Assembly (NCBI RefSeq): GCF_001078055.1 | Contig: NZ_CP010777.1 | Coordinates: 3,811,001 to 3,875,000, forward strand | Source of the DNA: Rufibacter radiotolerans | Lineage (GTDB): Bacteria > Bacteroidota > Bacteroidia > Cytophagales > Hymenobacteraceae | Direction of reading: 5' to 3' | DNA length: 64,000 bases | Shown here: one piece after another, positions 9,022 through 17,819 of the stretch | How positions within the stretch are numbered: the first letter of the stretch is position 1 | Layout of the letters: each line of letters begins with the position of its first letter | Translations under genes and position numbers: made by a program | Notes under the pieces: generated by a model | Told to the model about the DNA's origin: nothing | Seen by the model: the letters and a program-made list of their open reading frames with translations, nothing else | Databases searched by the model: none

Positions 9022-10289
9022 TAGCTTACCCCCTCCCCTTCAGATAAATTACGGTAGGCGTTTTCCACCATCACAATGCCCGCGTCTACCAGGTCACCAA
9101 TGGCCAGGGCCACCCCGCCCAGAGACATGATATTGGACTCCACGTTAAACAGATTCATTAAAATAAAGCCTATTAATACTGACAGCGGAATGGTGATAAT
9201 GGCTACCAGCGCGCTTCTGAAATGGAACAGGAAAACCAGGATGACAAAAGACACCACCAGGATCTCCTCAATCAGGGCTTCGCGCAGGGTAGCCACCGCC
9301 GCCTCAATCAGGTCACTGCGGTCATAGACCACTTTGAATTTTACGCCCTTGGGCAGCCCTTTCTCTACCTCGGTCATTTTGGTTTTCACCCTGTCAATCA
9401 TGGCCCGGGCATTTTCGCCGTAGCGCATGACCACAATGCCGCCCACTACCTCGCCCTCGCCGTTTTCTTCAGTGATGCCCAGCCGAAGTTCGCCACCCGT
9501 CTGTACCGCAGCCACGTCTTGCATGGTCACCGGCACGGAATTAAAGGTGCCCAACGGGATCTTTTTGATGTCTTCAATGCTCTGGATGTAGCCCAGCCCC
9601 CGGATGAGGTAACTGGCCCCGTTCACCTCAAAGGTGCGGCCGCCCACGTCATTGTTGTTGGTTTGCACCGCCTGCAGCACCGTAGAAAGCGGAATGTTGT
9701 AGAAATTGAGCTTATGGGGGTCTATGGCAATCTGGTACTGCTTCTGGAAACCGCCAAAGGAGGCTACCTCGCTTACCCCTTGCACGTTCTGCAGCGCAAA
9801 CCTGATGTACCAGTCCTGCAGGGTGCGCAGCTCGGCTAAGTCATAGCCGGGGGCGTCCAGGGTGTACCAGAAAATATGCCCTACCCCGGTGCCGTCGGGG
9901 CCCAGGGTGGGCACCACCTGCTCGGGCAGCAGGCGCTGCGCGTAGTTCAGGCGTTCCATGACGCGGGTGCGGGCCCAGTAGATGTCAGTATCATCATTGA
10001 AGATCACAAACACAAAGCTCATCCCGAACATGGAGTTGGCCCGGATGCTCTTCACCTCCGGAATACCCTGCAGGTTAGACACCAGCGGATAGGTGACCTG
10101 CGCCTCTACCAGCTGCGGGCTGCGGCCCATCCACTCGGTGTAGACAATCACCTGGTTCTCAGAAAGGTCCGGAATGGCGTCTACCGAGTTGGTTTCCAGG
10201 GAATAAAGTCCCCAGCCAAACAACACAGCCGCCACCGCCAGCACAGTCAACCGGCTCCGGATGGAAAACGAAATTATTTTTTCAATCAT
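9021..10289 (-). CDS. cusA: CusA-like RND pump, N-terminal part (terminates early after TM4)
   Basis: 422 residues starting MIEKIISFSIRSRLTVLAV, containing TM1, the first porter domain (PDLSENQVIVYTEWMGRSP, typical of CusA/CzcA) and TM2-TM4 with the proton-relay region ALAIGDLVDAGIVMVENAY. The frame ends SEGEGVS-stop just after this helix, in the G-rich stretch about 9029-9038. The other reading of that stretch continues smoothly into the next ORF, whose sequence picks up exactly where CusA should continue. The start ATG has an upstream AAGGAAG Shine-Dalgarno-like stretch. It heads the pump-channel-adaptor operon. Confidence 0.88.
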   Translation of the reverse strand: MIEKIISFSIRSRLTVLAVAAVLFGWGLYSLETNSVDAIPDLSENQVIVYTEWMGRSPQLVEAQVTYPLVSNLQGIPEVKSIRANSMFGMSFVFVIFNDDTDIYWARTRVMERLNYAQRLLPEQVVPTLGPDGTGVGHIFWYTLDAPGYDLAELRTLQDWYIRFALQNVQGVSEVASFGGFQKQYQIAIDPHKLNFYNIPLSTVLQAVQTNNNDVGGRTFEVNGASYLIRGLGYIQSIEDIKKIPLGTFNSVPVTMQDVAAVQTGGELRLGITEENGEGEVVGGIVVMRYGENARAMIDRVKTKMTEVEKGLPKGVKFKVVYDRSDLIEAAVATLREALIEEILVVSFVILVFLFHFRSALVAIITIPLSVLIGFILMNLFNVESNIMSLGGVALAIGDLVDAGIVMVENAYRNLSEGEGVS

Positions 10290-10584
10290 AAAAGACTTCC
10301 TTACCCAGCTGGGAGGCGGCAGGCCGCGGCGCTGGAGTGTTCTGAAAATGAAAAATGCAGGCTTTGCTTCTCCTTCATCGGCGGGGCCGTCACCTTTTTA
10401 GGGAAACCGGACAACTGGAAATAGAGGAAAGGGGCAAAAGCGCGCCTGGGCCGTGGAGGACCCAGGCAGCAGATTACCAAAAGCAGCAGCAGAGGAATAT
10501 AGGCCCGGGCCAGGTTAGCCAGGTAGAGCTAAACCAGAAATGTCAGGGCGTACAGAAGCGGCCGCTTCAGGCGAGAAGCGGAAA

Positions 10585-10986
10585 TTAGATAAGGAAGTTC
10601 TGATAGAGAATGCCCAGGGTTCTGCCGGAGACGGGCGGCGGCAAGGAACTATGGGGCAGTTTTTCCAGGAGAGCGGGCCAGATGTGCTCTGGGAAGGTGG
10701 CCAGCACCAGGGGCTGTTTCACGGCCTTCTGGGCCAGCTGTTGGGCAGGCGCGTACTGGTGGCTTGCCTGGGTGAACACGGCTTGCGGCAAGGCGCAGGT
10801 CATGTCTTTGCAGGGTTTCTTAGGGGTTTTGGCGGCCTTTCCGCAGCAGCAATCAGAAGAGGCCAGCAGCGAGAAAGAAGCATCCTTTTCGCCGGCGCAA
10901 TGCGACAGGTCCACACGGAAGCCGAAAGAGGCCCACAAGAAGGCCACTATCAAACTCAGGTGCATACTTTTTCGCAGCGTCTGCAT
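10585..10986 (-). CDS. HYC_CC_PP family small Cys-rich protein
   Basis: A 133-residue protein starting MQTLRKSMHLSLIVAFLW (signal peptide or TM), with the family landmarks HCAG (residues about 36-39), a CCCGK cluster (about 54-58), a CKDMTC motif and a C-terminal PPP. In-frame ATGs further upstream (11034) exist, but the one at 10986 gives a proper signal peptide. The family is common in Bacteroidota next to metal-efflux genes; a metal-binding accessory role is inferred from cysteines and context. It is upstream of the cusA part with a gap of about 295 bp. Confidence 0.82.
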   Translation of the reverse strand: MQTLRKSMHLSLIVAFLWASFGFRVDLSHCAGEKDASFSLLASSDCCCGKAAKTPKKPCKDMTCALPQAVFTQASHQYAPAQQLAQKAVKQPLVLATFPEHIWPALLEKLPHSSLPPPVSGRTLGILYQNFLI

Positions 10987-11053
10987 ATAGATGTGGTTCA
11001 CTGTCAAAACGTTTCCGATGGGGCAGGGTTGCACCTACCGGATTTTGCGCTTA

Positions 11054-11061
11054 CAAAAGTA
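11054..11061 (-). promoter_or_regulatory. Candidate -7 box for the HYC_CC_PP gene
   Basis: The minus strand reads TACTTTTG, matching the Bacteroidota -7 consensus TAnnTTTG, about 65 bp before the ATG at 10986. I find no good -33 box at the right distance, so this is tentative. Confidence 0.35.
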
Positions 11062-11153
11062 GCTTTCTTCTCTGGGCTGGCTGTTATAAAATTAAGGTTA
11101 AATTTTACACAACTCTGTTCTTTTCAGCAGGAGCCTGCGGGCCTTTGGTCTGG

Positions 11154-11198
11154 CCCGCTGTTTTACGCCTGTTTTTCTGAAAACAGCTCTAAAACGGG
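11154..11198. repeat. Interspersed GTTTT/AAAAC palindrome, copy 2
   Basis: CCCGCTGTTTTACGCCTG on the left is mirrored by AAAACAGCTCTAAAACGGG on the right, with several mismatches. It lies in the 503-bp gap 10987-11489, which otherwise holds only copy 3 and the promoter regions of the two divergent flanking genes. Confidence 0.65.
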
Positions 11199-11233
11199 TT
11201 TCGCCTTGGCCTTGCCCCATAAACCGCTGGCTC

Positions 11234-11273
11234 GCGTTTTAGCCCTGCTTTCAGGAAAACGGCCTCTAAACGC
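11234..11273. repeat. Interspersed GTTTT/AAAAC palindrome, copy 3
   Basis: GCGTTTTAGCCC at the left end and GGCCTCTAAACGC at the right; a degraded member of the family, 35 bp from copy 2. Confidence 0.6.
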
Positions 11274-11489
11274 ACAGGCGTTTCTGAGGCTTGCGGCGGA
11301 CCAGATGCGTTAAAAAAATCTGCTTCGGGCTTTTAGCCCTGCTAGCCTCCCTTTCCCAACCAGGCCACCATAAGGTGAAGCACCCGGCGCCTGCTCTGTC
11401 TAAATTTTTGATGGCTGCTTTGAAAACAGATGCGTAAAAACTCTAAGGATTTCGCATTCCATTCTATACGTTCACTAACCAATATTTTT

Positions 11490-12527
11490 ATGGCAATTAC
11501 ACTTAAACCTCTCAAAGACCAAGTGATTGTGATTACGGGCGCCTCCAGCGGCATTGGGCTGGCCACGGCCCGGGCGGCCGCTAAAAAGGGCGCTAAACTG
11601 GTGCTGGCTTCCCGCAACCGTGAGGCGCTGGAAGAAATTGTAGAGCAGATTACGCAGAAAGGCGGCGAGGCCATTCATGTGACCGCAGACGTAGGAAAGC
11701 AGGAAGATGTGCAGCGCATTGCTGATGCCGCCATCACCTACTTCGGGGGCTTTGATACGTGGGTGAATGATGCCGGGGTTTCCATTTACGGCCGCCTGCA
11801 AGAGGTCACCGACGAGGACAACCGCCGCCTGTTTGACACCAACTTCTGGGGCCTGGTATACGGCTCCCTGGCCGCGGCCAAGCACCTGAAAGCCCGCGGC
11901 GGCGCCATCATCAACATAGGCAGCGTGCTCTCAGATGTGTCTATCCCGCTGCAGGGTATGTATGCCTCCAGTAAACATGCCGTGAAAGGCTTCACCGATG
12001 CCCTGCGCCAGGAGCTGGGCGAAGAAGACGCGCCTATCTCGGTGACGCTCATCAAACCTACCGGCATCAACACGCCTTACCCGCAGCACGCCCGCAACTA
12101 CACCGACCATGAGCTCACCCTGCCGGCCCCGGTCTATGCCCCCGAAGAGGTAGCCAATGCCATTTTGCACGCCGCCACCCACCCAGAACGCGACATCCTG
12201 ATTGGCGGCAGCGCCAAGATTATGAGCTCCCTGAACAAGTACGCCCCCGGCGTGATGGACTGGGTGAATGAGAAAACCATGACCGAGCAGCAGATGCGTA
12301 ATGAACCGGCCCGCCACAAGGAAGGCTCCCTGCACCAACCCGGCCACGACGGACGCGTGCACGGCAACTATGAAGGCCACGTCATGAAAACCAGTCTCTA
12401 TACCCGAGCCTCTATGCACCCACTGCTCACGGGCGCCGTACTGGCCGTGGCCGGAGCGGTGACCGCCGTAGCCCTGCGTGACAATACCCGCCTGAAAAAG
12501 AACGGGAACGGCAATTACGTAATCTAA
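11490..12527 (+). CDS. SDR family NAD(P)-dependent oxidoreductase
   Basis: A 345-residue protein; an ATG at 11430 is in frame, but the one at 11490 (MAITLKPLKDQVIVITGASS) puts the first beta strand at the usual distance. Classical SDR motifs: TGASSGIG cofactor loop (residues about 16-23), NDAG (about 91-94), catalytic Ser region and YASSK (about 157-161). It is about 90 residues longer than a minimal SDR; the tail contains a polar segment and ends with a hydrophobic helix (LLTGAVLAVAGAVTAVAL), suggesting C-terminal membrane attachment. The substrate cannot be told from sequence. Confidence 0.9.
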   Translation: MAITLKPLKDQVIVITGASSGIGLATARAAAKKGAKLVLASRNREALEEIVEQITQKGGEAIHVTADVGKQEDVQRIADAAITYFGGFDTWVNDAGVSIYGRLQEVTDEDNRRLFDTNFWGLVYGSLAAAKHLKARGGAIINIGSVLSDVSIPLQGMYASSKHAVKGFTDALRQELGEEDAPISVTLIKPTGINTPYPQHARNYTDHELTLPAPVYAPEEVANAILHAATHPERDILIGGSAKIMSSLNKYAPGVMDWVNEKTMTEQQMRNEPARHKEGSLHQPGHDGRVHGNYEGHVMKTSLYTRASMHPLLTGAVLAVAGAVTAVALRDNTRLKKNGNGNYVI

Positions 12528-12570
12528 ACATGCTCTATCTGGGCAGTCTCCCTTTTAAAGGTCTGCCGCT

Positions 12571-12626
12571 GAAGCTTCTATAACCACAAAGACATAAGTT
12601 TCTTTTTGGTTATAGAAGCTTTTTTC
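12571..12626 (+). terminator. Rho-independent terminator after the SDR gene
   Basis: A perfect 15-bp inverted repeat (AAGCTTCTATAACCA / TGGTTATAGAAGCTT) with a 20-nt loop, followed by a T-run, 45 bp after the SDR stop. Confidence 0.85.
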
Positions 12627-12782
12627 ATGATGTACACGTATAGCAATAATCTAACATTTCATAAAAATAATTTAGTCTTGCCTACCCGATAGGGCATGAC
12701 CTCTTTTTAATATATACAAAATAGAATATTAACCAACGGCTCACCGGTTTACCCGGTATGGCCTGTTTTAAAAAAACGGTAC

Positions 12783-13457
12783 ATGGAGCTGAGGAAGAAA
12801 ATGAATGACAAAATTTCAACCATAGCCGCCGTTGCAGATCAATTGCCGGGGGTGGTTGTCATCCATAATATACAGGATAACCTCAAAGTGGAATACATGT
12901 CTCCCTTAGGGCTTCGCCAGATAGGCGTGACCCTGGAAGAGCTGCAACAAATGGGCCCTGAGTTTCATACCCGTTTTTTCAACCCCGTAGAATCTGCGGA
13001 GTATGTCCCTAAGCTCATCCATGGCCTGCTGGAGCGGAACAGCGAGCATGAAATCATTTCTTTCTTTCAGCAGGTGCGCTTTCACGAACAGGAAGACTGG
13101 ATGCTGCACCTGAGCACCATCAAGATCTTCATGCGCGATGACGCCGGAAGGCCCTTGCTCACCATCACCATTGCCATGTGCATAGACCCCATGCACCACC
13201 TCACCGCCAAGGTAAACCGAATACTGGAAGAGAACACCTTCCTGCGCCAGCACTACCAGCGGTTTTCGCACCTGGGCCCCAGGGAGCGCGAAGTATTGAA
13301 GCTGGTAGCCCTGGGCAAAAGCTCCCTGGAGATTGCCCAGGACATGTTTATCTCAGAGAAAACCGTGAACACCCACCGCCGCAACATCAAAGTAAAACTA
13401 AACGCCCACACCTCCTTTGAACTCTCGCAATACGCCCGAGCTTTTGATTTGATTTGA
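12783..13457 (+). CDS. LuxR-family transcriptional regulator with PAS-like sensor
   Basis: A 224-residue protein. Residues about 15-140 look like a PAS-type sensor (DQLPGVVVIHNIQDNLKVEY; MSPLGLRQIGVTLEEL). Residues about 160-220 are a LuxR/GerE helix-turn-helix (LGPREREVLKLVALGKSSLE; KTVNTHRRNIKVKL). The most likely start is 12783; an ATG six codons later is possible. The DNA target is unknown. An AT-rich leader of about 160 bp separates it from the SDR terminator, so it is its own transcription unit. Confidence 0.88.
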   Translation: MELRKKMNDKISTIAAVADQLPGVVVIHNIQDNLKVEYMSPLGLRQIGVTLEELQQMGPEFHTRFFNPVESAEYVPKLIHGLLERNSEHEIISFFQQVRFHEQEDWMLHLSTIKIFMRDDAGRPLLTITIAMCIDPMHHLTAKVNRILEENTFLRQHYQRFSHLGPREREVLKLVALGKSSLEIAQDMFISEKTVNTHRRNIKVKLNAHTSFELSQYARAFDLI

Positions 13458-13509
13458 TGGTTGTGGGAGTGGGCCAAGTGGTGCGTTTGAAAAGCGGGAG
13501 CCACGCGTG

Positions 13510-13553
13510 TTCCGTTTTAGGCCCGTTTTACGGAAAACAGGCTTAAAACGGAA
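13510..13553. repeat. Interspersed GTTTT/AAAAC palindrome, copy 4
   Basis: Near-perfect: TTCCGTTTTAGGCCCGTTTT on the left mirrored by AAAACAGGCTTAAAACGGAA, about 50 bp after the LuxR gene. Confidence 0.8.
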
Positions 13554-13578
13554 TATAGATTACCAAGCCCATTACAGC

Positions 13579-14206
13579 CTACTAAGCGCAGACTTTCCCC
13601 TTGAGGATTGCCCAAACGAGAGTTTGAGGCAGCGAGCGAAGCTCTGAAGAGGGGTGTTAACACAGGTGAGGTTGTTTAGAAGAGTGAGTCTCCTGATATA
13701 TGAAATTCGAAAGTCACGGAAGTAAATCCGCGCCAAGGAAGAGGGGCCATTGGCACAGACACTCGCAGGAGCTGCGCGCACTACAAGGCAAGATCTGAGG
13801 CGGCAGGGCAGTTCTAACTTTAACCTAACCTCATTTTTAGAATACAGGTTGAACCCAATTGTGGTTGTCGGTGAGAACACCAAAAACGGCGGGCGGTATT
13901 GGGCCTCAAAGGCAGGAAGCACGAAGAACGCTCTTCCGGATTTGCAATCCGGAAGTTCCGAAAGGGGGATTTGTAATCCCCCTGGGTACAGGTTCCCGGT
14001 TTCCGGCAGGCGGATTACAAATCCGCTTTTCAATCATTCGGGATTGCAAATCCCGAACAGCGAGGGCTGAGAGAAGCAGAATAACATAGATAGTTGTGGG
14101 CCAGCAAGTGCCAATACGCCTCTCAAGTGCCAATACGCCTCTGCTGCACTCGCTGCCTCAAACTCCCGTTTGGGCAATCCTCAAGGGGAGAGTCTGCGTT
14201 TAGTAG
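13579..14206. mobile_element. MITE-like element with 58-bp terminal inverted repeats
   Basis: A 628-bp block bounded by 58-bp inverted repeats (13579-13636 and 14149-14206; 55 of 58 positions match; outer end CTACTAA). Inside are four short palindromes with the core GATTTGYAATC or its complement (13933-13955, 13964-13982, 14010-14026, 14037-14057) and a 19-bp tandem duplication (14105-14123 / 14124-14142). Open frames cross it on both strands, but none resembles a known protein; they read through the repeats and I do not call them genes. No transposase, so it would be non-autonomous. No clear target-site duplication. It may alternatively specify a long structured RNA. Confidence 0.6.
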
Positions 14207-14214
14207 GCGGCTTT

Positions 14215-14254
14215 ACGTTTTGAGCCTGTTTTCTCAAAAATAGGCCAAAAACGC
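14215..14254. repeat. Interspersed GTTTT/AAAAC palindrome, copy 5
   Basis: ACGTTTTGAGCCTGTTTT on the left, AAAATAGGCCAAAAACGC on the right. It lies just outside the MITE-like element and 27 bp from the end of the DUF58 gene. Confidence 0.7.
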
Positions 14255-14280
14255 ACTTTCAACACCCAGTGATTTCCTTC

Positions 14281-15612
14281 TTACAACAACCCTCTTGCTT
14301 TAAACTCCAGGTACTTGTTCACGGCGTTGACGGTGAGTTTTTCTGGGGGTGTGAGGATGGAGTGAATGCCGTGCATGGTGAACTCCTTTACAATCTGGCG
14401 CTTCTCGTAGGCGAATTTCTCGGCGGCGGCTTTCAGGTAGATGTCCTCCAGGTTGGAGGCGGGTTGCTGGAGCAGGTCCTGGGTCTCGGTGTTCTCAAAG
14501 AAGATGACCAGCACCAGGTGGTGGCGGGCCAGTTTGCGCAGGTAGGGCAATTGGCGCTGAGCGCCGTTCAAAGTTTCAAAATTGGTGAATAGCAGAAGAA
14601 GGCTGCGCTGTTTAATCTTGGAACGCACGGTGAGGTACAGCCGCTCAAAGTCGGTTTCCTGGAACTTGGTTTGCTGGTTGTAGAGCAGTTCCAGGATCTT
14701 CTGTAGTTGGGTGCTTCGGCGCTCTGCTGGTAGCATAGAGCCGATGTGGCTGGAGAAGGTAATCAGGCCGGCCTTGTCTTCTTTCCGGAGCGCCACGTTG
14801 GACAACACCAGCGACGCGTTAATGGCGTAGTCCAGCAAACTCAGGCCCGCGAAGGGCATTTCCATGACCCGGCCTTTGTCTATGAGGCAATACACCTGCT
14901 GTGATTTTTCGTCCTGGTAGTGGTTCACCATGAGTTCATCGCGGCGGGCCGAGGCTTTCCAGTTAATGGTGCGCTGGTCATCGCCGGAGACGTAAGACCT
15001 GATCTGCTCAAACTCGGCGCTGTGGCCTACCTTGCGCAGTTTCTTAATACCAAAAGCCGACAACTGCTGACTGGCTGCCAGCAGCTCATACTGCCGCATC
15101 TGAATAAATGACGGGTACACCGGCACCTCCTGCCCCTGCCCAAATTTGTAGCGCCGGCGGGCCAGCCGCAGCGGTCCGTCCACCAGCACGTTGGTGGCGC
15201 CAAAGGAATACACACCCCGCTGCGTGGGCCGCAGGTGGTATTCTATCACGTGGGTTTCATTGGTGGGCACCTGCACCTTAAAGCTGGCATCGCGCTTCTG
15301 GAACTGGAAAGGTAGCTCCTCAATTACCTCCAGGTGCACTGCAAAGCCATAGCGGTTCTCCACGTACAGGTACACTGGGTTTTCGCTGCCGTTGGAGAGC
15401 TTGCTCTGCATGCTTCTAGAGGAGACCACGCCCTGCGGCTGCCGGAAAAGCGCCACTAGGTCTACCCCCACAAACAGCACCAGCACCCCAAACAGCACCT
15501 TCACCAAAAACAGCAGCGCCGGGAAAAAGAAGGCCAGCACAAACAAGCCTATCGCCGCCAGGGCCGCATAGAAAAAGTAGCGGGTAAAATACAGGCCTTT
15601 GAGAAACGACAC
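14281..15612 (-). CDS. DUF58 domain protein (MoxR-associated)
   Basis: A 443-residue protein with two hydrophobic segments at the N-terminus (residues about 10-30 and 30-50), then a long soluble part with the DUF58 signature in the middle (residues about 195-210, GDDQRTINWKASAR) and a vWA-like fold after it (VYCLIDKGRVMEMP). DUF58 proteins accompany MoxR AAA+ ATPases and are thought to take part in envelope or complex-assembly functions. It starts with GTG, and the MoxR stop overlaps it as TAGTG, so translation is coupled. It is the last gene of a six-gene operon. Confidence 0.88.
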   Translation of the reverse strand: MSFLKGLYFTRYFFYAALAAIGLFVLAFFFPALLFLVKVLFGVLVLFVGVDLVALFRQPQGVVSSRSMQSKLSNGSENPVYLYVENRYGFAVHLEVIEELPFQFQKRDASFKVQVPTNETHVIEYHLRPTQRGVYSFGATNVLVDGPLRLARRRYKFGQGQEVPVYPSFIQMRQYELLAASQQLSAFGIKKLRKVGHSAEFEQIRSYVSGDDQRTINWKASARRDELMVNHYQDEKSQQVYCLIDKGRVMEMPFAGLSLLDYAINASLVLSNVALRKEDKAGLITFSSHIGSMLPAERRSTQLQKILELLYNQQTKFQETDFERLYLTVRSKIKQRSLLLLFTNFETLNGAQRQLPYLRKLARHHLVLVIFFENTETQDLLQQPASNLEDIYLKAAAEKFAYEKRQIVKEFTMHGIHSILTPPEKLTVNAVNKYLEFKARGLL

Positions 15613-16610
15613 TATCTGGGCACCTCTGTTTTCTGAATGATCTGTTTCACCACGTCATCGGGCGTAGCCCCTTCCATTTCGCGCTCAGGCGTAAGCAGAA
15701 TGCGGTGCCTAAGCACTGAGGGTGCCAGTTCCTGCACATCCTCGGGGGTCACGAAGGAGCGGTTCCGGATGGCGGCCAGGGCCTTGGCGCTGTTGAGCAA
15801 AGCCAGCGAGGCGCGCGGCGAAGCACCCAGGTACAGTGATTTGTTGGCGCGGGTCTGCACCACCAGGTGAGCAATATACTCCAGCACCTTCTGGTCTACG
15901 TGCACGCTTTTCACCTGCCGCCGGAGCTCCGATATCTGCGCGGCGTTCAGGACCGGCTGTATCTCTTCCAGGTCGCGGGCCAGGGCGGGGCGATGGTGAT
16001 GGACGCCTAAGATGGCCACCTCCTCCTCTAGCGTTGGGTACTGCACCAGAATCTTGAACATAAACCGGTCCAGTTGGGCCTCGGGCAGGCGGTAGGTTCC
16101 CTCCTGCTCAATGGGGTTCTGGGTTGCCAGCACAATAAAGGGATCAGCCATGGCGTACTGGGTGCCGTCATGGGTGATCTGCTGCTCTTCCATCACCTCA
16201 AACAAAGAGGCCTGGGTTTTGGCGGGAGCCCGGTTGATCTCGTCAATCAGGATGATGTTGGAGAACACCGGGCCCTGCTTGAACTGGAACGTGGCCGTAC
16301 CCGGATGAAATACCGAGGTTCCCAGCACGTCTGAGGGCATTAAATCTGGGGTGAACTGAATGCGGTTGAACCCTACGTCAATGGTGCGGGCCAGCAGTTT
16401 GGCGGTGAGCGTTTTGGCAATACCGGGTACGCCTTCAATAAGCACGTGCCCATCGGCCAGAATGGCCACCAGCAACAGGTCAATAAACGGCTCCTGGCCG
16501 ATGATGCGCTTGCCTAGTTCTTCTTTGATCTGCTGCACGGCCTGCTGTAACGCAGAAAAATCTGCCTGGGGGGCCAGGGCTATGGCGGTTTCTTCTAATG
16601 GTTCCATCAT
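15612..16610 (-). CDS. MoxR family AAA+ ATPase
   Basis: 332 residues, a typical MoxR chaperone-like ATPase: Walker A GVPGIAKT (about residues 60-67), Walker [12 protein letters not shown] (about 120-130), sensor-1 region [20 protein letters not shown], and a C-terminal lid domain. MoxR ATPases are believed to remodel or load partner vWA proteins; here the partner would be the DUF58 product. Two adjacent ATGs (16610 and 16607) are equally possible. Gap to DUF4350 upstream is 6 bp. Confidence 0.92.
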   Translation of the reverse strand: MMEPLEETAIALAPQADFSALQQAVQQIKEELGKRIIGQEPFIDLLLVAILADGHVLIEGVPGIAKTLTAKLLARTIDVGFNRIQFTPDLMPSDVLGTSVFHPGTATFQFKQGPVFSNIILIDEINRAPAKTQASLFEVMEEQQITHDGTQYAMADPFIVLATQNPIEQEGTYRLPEAQLDRFMFKILVQYPTLEEEVAILGVHHHRPALARDLEEIQPVLNAAQISELRRQVKSVHVDQKVLEYIAHLVVQTRANKSLYLGASPRASLALLNSAKALAAIRNRSFVTPEDVQELAPSVLRHRILLTPEREMEGATPDDVVKQIIQKTEVPR

Positions 16611-16616
16611 GTTGGG

Positions 16617-17819
16617 TTAGCGGCTGGCTTGCCGGTAAAAGCTTTCTAATTTTTTATTCAATTGCCACAGGATCTGCTCCTGAAGGCTGTCTGAGGACTT
16701 CACGTGCCGGATGATCCGGAACAACTCGGCTATTTCCTTTTCTTCTACCCCAGATTTGTGGGCGATGCGGGTCTCCAGGTCCTGGTCCAGGGTGCTGGTG
16801 GCCTCAAAGTAGTGCAGGCGCAGGTACTCCAGAAAGTAGTTCACCTTCTTCTCGGCTATGACGTGGTGGTCACGGTGGTTGAAGTAGAGGCTGCCAATGA
16901 CCTTCACAAATTCCAGGGTGGTGTTTCTGGGTTTCTCCAGAATAGGGATGATGCGCTGGGTGCGCTTGCTTTCAAACAAGACAAACAGTAGCAGGCTGCC
17001 CAGGGCAATGTAATATGCCCAAGTCAAGGCCTCATGCTCCAGCAGCACCCGGAACACTGAATTTTCACCCACGGGGCCCTGCTTCTGGTACTCGTCCCAC
17101 CAGACGGGGGCCACCGGCAAATGCGACAAGGCCTGGGCGGCATAGGTGCTTTCCTGCGGAGAGATGACGTAGTAATTGGTAAAGGCCAGCGGCACCGAGC
17201 TCAAATAGAAACTGCCTTTGCCGTAATGAACTTGCACAAAATTGGTATCGCCGGCAGTGTTGCGGCCCAGCACGGTGGTTTTGAAGGCCGAAGAATCCAA
17301 AGTAATAGTGTTGTCTACTTTCTCCCAGGCGTAATACACCGGTTTATTGTTCGCCAGCTGCGGGTGCGTGAACACCAGGCCCAGGGAGTCTTGCTTTGTT
17401 TTTTTAGAGAACCTGGTCTTCACCCCCAGCGCTTTCTCCAGCCGCGACGGAAAACGGTGCGCACTAATGAATACTTGGCCTCCCCTACCCGCGAAACGCA
17501 GCAAGGCCTGCAGGTCCTGGCTCCCTAGTTTCATCTCTGAGTTGACGAACACGTAGTTGACCTTGGTGGCGCCGCTGTCCTTTTTCTGCGCTTCTTTCTC
17601 TTCTACCTGGTTCACTACCGGCAGGCGCACCATGCTCACCGGCTGGTTTTTGAAAAGGTCTGGCAGCACCTCATACAGCACATAGGTGCCATAAGGGATC
17701 TTGTCTTTGTTGGAGAAGGTCTCTTGCCAGCTGATGGGTTTGGGCCGGTAATACTCCACCGCCACAAAAGCCGCAAACAGCACCCCTAAGGCCAGCGCGT
17801 AGGTTCTATAGCTCTTCAT
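16617..17819 (-). CDS. DUF4350 domain membrane protein
   Basis: A 400-residue protein with an N-terminal TM (YALALGVLFAAFVAVEYY), a periplasmic DUF4350 domain (residues about 40-260, including GGQVFISAHRFPSRLEKALG) and a second TM around residue 275 (AYYIALGSLLLFVLFESKRT) followed by a cytoplasmic helical tail. DUF4350 is standard in MoxR/DUF58/DUF4129 clusters of Bacteroidota. The start ATG overlaps the DUF4129 stop as ATGA. Function is unknown beyond the cluster association. Confidence 0.85.
   Translation of the reverse strand: MKSYRTYALALGVLFAAFVAVEYYRPKPISWQETFSNKDKIPYGTYVLYEVLPDLFKNQPVSMVRLPVVNQVEEKEAQKKDSGATKVNYVFVNSEMKLGSQDLQALLRFAGRGGQVFISAHRFPSRLEKALGVKTRFSKKTKQDSLGLVFTHPQLANNKPVYYAWEKVDNTITLDSSAFKTTVLGRNTAGDTNFVQVHYGKGSFYLSSVPLAFTNYYVISPQESTYAAQALSHLPVAPVWWDEYQKQGPVGENSVFRVLLEHEALTWAYYIALGSLLLFVLFESKRTQRIIPILEKPRNTTLEFVKVIGSLYFNHRDHHVIAEKKVNYFLEYLRLHYFEATSTLDQDLETRIAHKSGVEEKEIAELFRIIRHVKSSDSLQEQILWQLNKKLESFYRQASR

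Noticed and set aside
10300..10560. Possible small gene on the minus strand between cusA and the HYC_CC_PP gene (frame reading NLARAYIPLLLLLVICC)
   Set aside because: A hydrophobic stretch is visible, but there is no ATG, GTG or TTG in a sensible place before it, and an in-frame stop lies just upstream.
13930..14060. CRISPR-like array of short repeats
   Set aside because: The four units are palindromes of differing flanks and spacing with alternating complement, not identical direct repeats with equal spacers; no cas genes nearby.
13572..14070. Open frames on both strands inside the MITE-like element (153 aa minus, 106 aa plus)
   Set aside because: They run through palindromes and the terminal repeat, show no recognisable domain and exist on both strands, so they are likely by-products of the repeats.
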